A model generated the notes under the pieces. The model was given only the letters and a program-made list of their open reading frames with translations, searched no databases and was not told where the DNA came from. 64,000 nt of DNA from Gaeumannomyces sp. JS-464 (taxonomy: Eukaryota > Ascomycota > Sordariomycetes > Magnaporthales > Magnaporthaceae): assembly GCA_002197995.1 (NCBI GenBank), contig NGZR01000002.1:7192001-7256000 (forward strand), written 5' to 3'. The position numbers and the translations under genes were made by a program. Positions 58,032 through 64,000 of this stretch are shown here, one piece after another. Numbering within the stretch: position 1 is the first letter of the stretch; every line of letters starts with the position of its first letter.

Positions 58032-59838
58032 TTGCGGAATTCGCAACACCCAACAGGGCCCGTTCAGGGCCAGGAAGGCACCCACGACGGCAGCACCGGC
58101 ACAGGTGCCCCTTTCCTTTCTTTTCCCCTCCCTTCCCACCCCCGGCCTACGCGCCCACCCCTCGGGTCGGCTGCGGCGGCCGCGGAGGAAATTGTTGCGA
58201 GTTACAGCCGCAAGCAACAGCAAACGGCTTTAATTTGCACAACCCTCGCCCGCTCTATCGACGCCGGCATCGCTTCCCTCCCACTGGAGGCAATCCCCGA
58301 AGCCAACGGCTGGAAGGATTGTTTTATCGAATACGCCAAACAAGCCCTTTTCGGCCTGCCAACGCCGGCCCAAAGGGAAAGAAACCCCTACGGGGCCCCG
58401 GAACCTTACGCGCCTAACCCGCAACGCCCGCCCCCGACCACTTACGCGGCGGCGGCCCGAACAGGGCTCCAGCAGCCCCAGCAACCCGCACAGGCTTTAA
58501 AAGACCGTGCACCCCGGGAGCCCCGCCCTCCCGCCCGGCCCAAAGCCGATTTCCGGGTTTTTGTTAGAATCCCGGAGGAAAAACAGGCTTGGGCCAACCA
58601 ACAAACGGGCTTTAGTATTCGCAAAGCCCTTGCCGATAGCAGGGACCTGCCGTTTACGACAGCCGACGTCCCGGAAGCTTATCGAACCCCTACTGGGTTC
58701 GTGCTAAAAGCAAAAACGGCGGATATCCAAAGCCGGCTTTTGCAGCATCGATCCGAATTAGGCCGTTTATATAACGCCGAAAGGATCGAAAAGCCCGAAA
58801 TCTGGTTTAACTACGTGATTTCCGGATGCCCCACGTCCTTAACGAACGGCCTCGGACAAAGCGTCCCGGTATCGGAAAGCTGGTCCGGGAGGAAGTCGAA
58901 GCCCAAACAGGGCTAAAGCCAGTAAGCGTTAAGCCCTCCGGGGCCGGCGCTAATTACCAAGGGCGTATATCATGGATTATATCCTTTTACACGCGCGTAA
59001 CCGGGTTTAGGCTTTGGGGGATTACGTCTTTTTCACGCCGCGTACAACGACACCCGCCGGTTACGCAACATACCCCCGGCTGCCACGGCTTTCACGTGGC
59101 TCGCAACTGTGCCCGGGCCGATAGGTGCCTCCGGTGCGGGAAAGTGAACGACGGCCGGCACGCATCGCCGTGCACGGCCCTTCCGCAATGCGCAAACTGT
59201 TCGGGCCCGTACCCAGCCGACCACCCGAACTGCCCTATAAAGCCTGTACGGGTAAACGGAGTGCTAAAGCATTTAACCCGTGGGGAAAAAGGCGCGGTTA
59301 GGAAATTAGGGGCACAAGCCTACCGGGCGGCGGTAAAAGAGGTGGAAGCCGCCGCTGCCGCCGCCACCGCCGCGGCCGCCGCGGCCGCCACCGCCAACGC
59401 CCTTCCTGCAACCGCGGTTACTACGGACAATTCCGTTGTAACCGTTACCGCTAATGCCAATCCCGCGGCCGGTACCGGTAACGCCGCTGCTTCCGTTACC
59501 CCCGCCGCCGCCGCCGTTCCTGCCGCTGCTGCCACCGCCGACGCTGCCGAGGTAAGCCCGGCAAATCCGCTGGCCCCCGAGGGCGCGGCCCGTACGGCCG
59601 GCAAGGGAAGGCACCCTGCCAAAAGGCTTAGGGTTAGTTTTAACAACCAATACGAAGTACTGGCGGATATGGAACTGGACCTCCCCGAGCCCGAAGGGGC
59701 TATCGAAATAACCGGAAACCCCCTGGAGGAAACCGACGGTACCGCCGGCCAACACCTTAGGGCCAAAGCCCCCAATACACCAACGCCGCTTTTACGTATG
59801 CCAGCAGCCAACCGGATACAACAAACGCATGGCAATAG
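58032..59838 (+). CDS. LINE C ORF1: gag-like nucleic-acid-binding protein, two frameshifts
   Basis: Frame 1 (58,032 to about 58,850) has a Pro-rich start, then FRVFVRIPEEKQAWANQQTG, FSIRKALADSR and SRLLQHRSELGRLYNAERI. After one indel near 58,850 the frame continues through three zinc-knuckle-like clusters (CHGFHVARNC, CLRCGKVNDGRHASPC, CANCSGPYPADHPNC; 59,080-59,240). A long Ala/Thr-rich linker follows (59,320-59,540) and then VSFNNQYEVLADMELDLPEP. One base is missing near 59,755 relative to LINE R; restoring the phase puts the stop at 59,836-59,838 (NAWQ in copy R). The protein would bind LINE RNA. Start codon uncertain. Confidence 0.7.
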
Positions 59839-59840
59839 GG

Positions 59841-62800
59841 CCCGGCGCCCGGGGCTTCGCCCCGAACGCCGTGCTTTAACCGCCGCCCAAGCGAACGTTC
59901 GACGTAGCTGGGAGGCGGGGGCTACTTTACTCCAACTATTTGGAGCCAAAATATCGACGTGGTGCTAATGCAGGAGCCCCCTAGCGCGTGGAAAGGGAAG
60001 CTTATGCTTTGCACCCACCCGTCGTACGAGCTATTTACTCCGGTAAATAGCTGGCACGACCACCAAACCAGGCCTCGGGTAATAACTTACGTACGGAAGG
60101 ACCCGGGGCTTCGGCCCGTAGCGGACCGGCCGGCAGGCAACACCCGGGACATCCTTTGGCTTACCGTCGCCAGGTGCACCTTCGTTAACGTATATAGGCC
60201 TTTAGGGGACCCTTCGGAACCCTCGTTGGACCTTTTACTACGTTGGCGCCCAACGGCAAAATGCATTATAGCTGGAGATTTAACGCAGGGTCCCCGGCGT
60301 GGGATCCGGTTAAGGGTAATAGGAATAGGGGCCAGGATATAGCCCAATGGGCTAATACCTATAACCTCCTCCTACTTACCGACCCAGGCCAACCTACGCA
60401 CAACGACGGGGGCGTTTTGGATTTACCTTTTCCAACGCCCCTTTAGCAACAGCGGAAATCGACCCTTCGCTAGCAACCGATTCGGACCACCGCTCGATAC
60501 GGATCGAAATTCCTAACCGCAATAACTTCGTTCCGGACTGCCGGCGTATTACGCTACCAGACGATAAACTACCGTTTTTCGCAAACGCGGTAGCAACGGG
60601 GGCCGGCAACTTGCCACCACTTACAAACCCAGGCACTGCGGAACACCTGGATAAAGCGGCCGAAGCATTAACAAACTTATTAAAAATGCGTTAATGGCTT
60701 TCGGCCGGGGGCCTAAAGCCAAAAGAAAAGGCCAACCCTGGTGGAACGAAAAGTGCGCCAACGCCCAACGGGACCTTGCAAAAGCTATGGGAAACGGCGG
60801 GCCTTTTACGGCCGAAGCCCGTGCTTTAAAAGCAACGGTTCGGACGGCTAAAAACAGCATTGGGCCAGCGAGGAAATGGATTCCCCGAAAGCGCTATACC
60901 GTGCTGTAAAGTGGCATAAACTTACACCCGCTATACGGCTTCCCCCGTTAAATATTAACGGGGAGGTTATAATAGCCCCAGGGGATAAAGCGGAAGCATT
61001 AGGCCGCAAGATCCTCCGTAGGTTTACGGCGGAGGACGACTTACAGGAGGACCCGTTACAGCAAAGGGCTACCCAAGGGACCGCACAACTCCCGTGGGAC
61101 CCCCACGTCCCTTTAAAGGAATGCCGGAAGTGCACCGTTGGCACGGCAAACACGGCCCCGGGCGTCGATTCCCTAACGGTTAAGCTACTTACAGCGGCGT
61201 GGCCGGCAATAGGGGAATACGTTAGGGCCCTTTTCGAGGCTTGCCTTAGGGCCGGGCACCACCCAGCCCCTTTCCGCACAGCGGAAGTGGTTATGCTGAA
61301 AAAGCCGAATAAAACGGATTTAACGGACCCAAAATCCTACCGCCCGATAGCTTTACTCCCGTGCTTAGGGAAAGGGCTGGAGCGGCTGGTTCGCGGATGG
61401 CATCCCTCGCATTACAACACGGGCTTATAGCCCCGCAACACGCCGGGGCTACCCCGAAAAAGGCCGCCATCGATTTAACGGCATGCGTGGCCCACGAGGT
61501 GGAACGGGCCTTCCAAAAGCATAAAACGGCCGCCCTCGTTACCATGGATGTACAAGGGGCTTTCGACGCCGTACTTCGCCGGAGGCTCCTTTAAAGGCTT
61601 TTAAACCAAGGCTGGGATCCAACGTTAGTACGATGGGTATCATCTTTTGCAGGAAACAGGGTGGTTAAAGTGCGTTTGGAGGACGCCACGGCACCCCCTT
61701 TTTCCCCGGACTGCGGGCTACCCCAAGGGTCACCGGCGTCACCGGTCCTATTTATGCTTTATATGGCCGAAATCCTACCCAAAGCAAAAGCGATTAGGTA
61801 CGGATACGCGGACGATATAGGCATTTGCGTAACGGGTAGCACTCCGGAGGAGTGCTCCCGTAAAGCAGGGGCTACGGTTACGGAAATCCTACGTTGGGGC
61901 AGGGCTAATAAGGTTGCTTTCGACCCGGGGAAGTGCGAGCTTATGCATTTTTCCAGACGGAGAAATCCCACAACCCCAGCGGTTACGGCGGAGGGCCTTA
62001 CCATACAACAAGCTACAGGAGCTTTACGGTGGTTAGGGGTCCTTTTCGACCAAAGGCTTAATTTTAAAGCCCACGTGGAAAACAGGGCTGCAAAAGCCCA
62101 AAGCGTTGCCAACCACCTCCGAAGGCTTACGAATTCGATAGGGGGTACCGGCACATTCGGTTTACAAAGCCGTCACAACGGTTATAATCCCTACGGCTTT
62201 ATACGGGGCCGAGGTATGGTATAGGGGTAAAACTAAACCACACCCGTACAAGCCGGCACAACAGCAAATTATCCGCCAAGGCCATTTAATCGATCGGGTC
62301 GATAAAGCCTTAACCGCGTCCCTTAAGGCAGTGGTCCCAGCTTGGAAAACCACACCGATAAACGCATTGCATTACGAATCCGGCATCCCAGGCGCCCAGG
62401 CGCTTTTGGAACAAGCCCGCCTCCGTTTTGCGGCCCGTATAAATACGGTTCCGGAAAACACCCCCTGGCCGCAGCGGCCAAGCCGGCCCTTAACGCCCGA
62501 GGGCCTAGGGCAGGCTTACCCGGCAGGCTTGCAACCTCCTTGCAAAGGACGGCCGGACTTCTTCCGGCTTGCACCCGCCCGGCCTACCTCCCTTATAAAT
62601 ATACGGGGCTTACGGTGGCCATACAAGAAAAGCAAGCAGCCGCTAAAGCATTTACGGCGTGGCTTTGCACCCTCCCACCCACCGACGTTATAATATATAG
62701 CGACGGGTCCAAAGCAGAGAACGGAGCAGTTGGATACGGCTGGGTAATATACCAAGCCGGCCAACGCAAACTTTCCGGGCACGGCCGGCTGGCGCATCCC

Positions 62801-63531
62801 GCGGAAGTATTCGACGGCGAGGCGGAAGGGGCCCGGATGGGCCTCCGTAAAGCCGTTTGGAGCTTCCGCAATTGCACTTTCCACTTGTGCCTCGATAACA
62901 CCTCGGCGGCCAACGGCTGTTTAAGCACGGCCCCTGATAGTTCACAAGGGGCCTTTAAAGAAATCCATTGCCTTATGGATAAACACCAGGTATACGTACG
63001 CTGGTCCCCGGGCCATATGGGAATCCCCGGAAACGAAAGGCAGACGCCGAAGCAAAGTTGGGATCGGCCCTGCCAATACCCCAACATTTTAAACCAACGG
63101 TGGCCGGAGTAAAGGCTTTAGCCCGGAAAACGGCCCGGGACGCCCGGAACGCATGGTTTAAGGACAACTTTCCGGATCGGTATAAGGCTATAGGCCTCCC
63201 GCCGGCACCACAACATACGCCCGAAGCGTTGCAGCTGCACCGGAGGGTACTGCAACGGCTAATAGCCGCACGCACCGGTCACGGGGATTTCGACTGGTAC
63301 CACCGAAAGTTCCAGCACGAAGACGATAACCCGTGCCGCTGCGGAAGAAACAAATCCCCTTCCCACCCTGTATTTTGCAGGTTGGCTAAAACGGCAGAAA
63401 ATAAATGGCCTATAGCGGACCCCTCCCCGGCTTCCGACAGGCCCGGATATTGGAAACGGCTACTTCAAAAGCCTTTCCTTTTTGCTTCGTTCGCCGAAGC
63501 TACCAATTATTACACTATCGCTGGACGATAA
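59841..63531 (+). CDS. LINE C ORF2: endonuclease, reverse transcriptase, RNase H, multiple frameshifts
   Basis: Overlaps or abuts the ORF1 stop. APE endonuclease: VVLMQEPPSAWKGKL (59,957), VITYVRKDPG and SDHRSIRI (60,480). RT: PKSYRPIALLPCLGKGLERL (61,330), LVTMDVQGAFDAVLRRRLL, GLPQGSPASPVLFMLYMAEI and RYGYADDIGICV (61,797) with the catalytic Asp pair intact. RNase H: VIIYSDGSKAENGAVGYGW (62,688), a FDGEAEGARMG Glu, LCLDNTSAANG and GHMGIPGNE (63,013). Tail: CRCGRNKSPSHPVFC (63,340) and stop at 63,529-63,531. Against LINES R and A the frame breaks include one-base losses near 59,948, 60,284, 60,424, 60,685, 60,855, 62,460 and 63,035, and one TAA at about 61,592. Confidence 0.8.
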
Positions 63532-64000
63532 CAACAGGCCTAAAAAGCCCGCATACATCCTTTTCCTTGTTCTCCTACACCTTTTACCTTTTTCCTTTGT
63601 ACCACCAGGACTAACAGTAGGCTCGTTGGTCCCCCGCACCTCCGGCCGGGCCCTGGGGGTCCCGAGGACCTTCCAGCCTAAAACCCGGCCCCACCCCTTT
63701 ACCGGCATACTCGCCGGCCGAACGCACTACTACCACCCGCAGCGCTTTACAACGCCCTGGCGTATATATATACGCCCTACCGCCGATTGCCCGCTCACTA
63801 ACAAGGAGCGCTGGAACGCGGCCCGACCTTCGTGTGCCTTCGGGTTTAATTCTGCTAGCCGCCGGATAGCAACATGTAGCCTAATGTTTAGCTTAGGTAG
63901 CGCTAGCACGTCATATGCCCCTTGGGAGGCAGGGACTGGTAGATCCCGACTTACTGACGTTAAATATACTCACTCACTCACTCACTCACTCTCTCTCTCT
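63532..64000 (+). other. LINE C 3' UTR and recognition tail
   Basis: The last ~330 bases are shared with S1-S3. They contain two stem-loops, CCTAATGTTTAGCTTAGG at 63,880-63,897 and GGGA...TCCC at 63,932-63,947, then GTTAAATATACTCACTCAC repeats. Shared LINE/SINE tails are the known recognition element for LINE reverse transcriptases of the stringent type, so this is the likely binding site for target-primed reverse transcription. Confidence 0.65.

Larger units (their letters stand above)
57762..64000 (+). mobile_element. LINE copy C: youngest, nearly full-length, running into the window end
   Basis: 6,239 bases from the head AACCTTTCTCGAATTC to the tail (ACTC)n(TC)n at 63,969-64,000. LINE R measures 6,224, so little or nothing is missing. 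It is GC-rich with very few RIP-type stops. Two overlapping ORFs encode a gag-like protein and an endonuclease/RT/RNase H polyprotein. An APE endonuclease, an RNase H domain and a short tandem-repeat tail point to the Tad1/I group of fungal LINEs. Frame breaks are mostly one-base losses in short homopolymers. Confidence 0.85.

Overview
This window looks like a chromosome segment from a filamentous ascomycete (Pezizomycotina, probably a Sordariomycete). The evidence is short GT-AG introns, a 5S rRNA fragment of ascomycete type, an abrupt change from GC-rich gene DNA to AT-rich transposon DNA, and transposon genes whose stop codons are mostly TAA/TAG where CAA, CAG or TGG is expected. That last pattern is the mark of repeat-induced point mutation (RIP).

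Positions 1-13.7 kb are host DNA. A plus-strand gene ends at base 30 with a peroxisomal SKL tail. Convergent to it, on the minus strand, lie an alpha/beta-hydrolase gene (400-1253) and a PH-domain protein gene with two introns (2382-4769). Both minus-strand genes are recognisable only if single-base indels are allowed for, mostly in short G/C runs. The same kind of run shortening is seen in the youngest transposon copy, so base-calling errors are a serious possibility. About 8.9 kb of DNA with no gene I can support follows, ending at the 3' part of a 5S rRNA gene at 13.72-13.76 kb, which is cut by a LINE head.

Positions 13.76-64 kb are a nested transposon cluster. (a) A Tad/I-type LINE with an RNase H domain, present as a 5' fragment (13.76 kb) and four longer copies: 19.5-25.8 (minus), 28.4-32.7 (plus, truncated), 53.1-57.8 (plus, lacking its 5' part) and 57.8-64.0 (plus, nearly full length). 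(b) Three ~1.0-1.2 kb non-autonomous elements, here called S1-S3, which end in the same 3' tail as the LINE, each with its own target-site duplication. (c) A Ty3/gypsy chromovirus, here called G, in three copies. Copy G2 (33,871-50,026) is complete, with TSD TTACA, and is inserted into copy G3. (d) A second gypsy family, here called LTR2 (35,166-44,169, minus strand, TSD CGTGC), inserted in G2. (e) A third gypsy remnant at 32.7-33.8 kb, and two solo LTR-like insertions inside G1.

The layers can be ordered by nesting and by RIP load. G, LTR2, LINE A and LINE B are heavily mutated; LINE R is moderately mutated; LINE C, S1-S3, the solo LTRs and one G1 LTR are almost unmutated. The most unusual observations are: the LINE/S partnership, with repeated insertion into one identical target; eroded opposite-strand ORFs between pol and the 3' LTR in two different gypsy families; a tandem of tRNA-like plus hairpin modules in G2; and a 25 x 18 bp hexapeptide array inside the LTR2 pol frame. 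All domain calls were read by eye; no database was searched.
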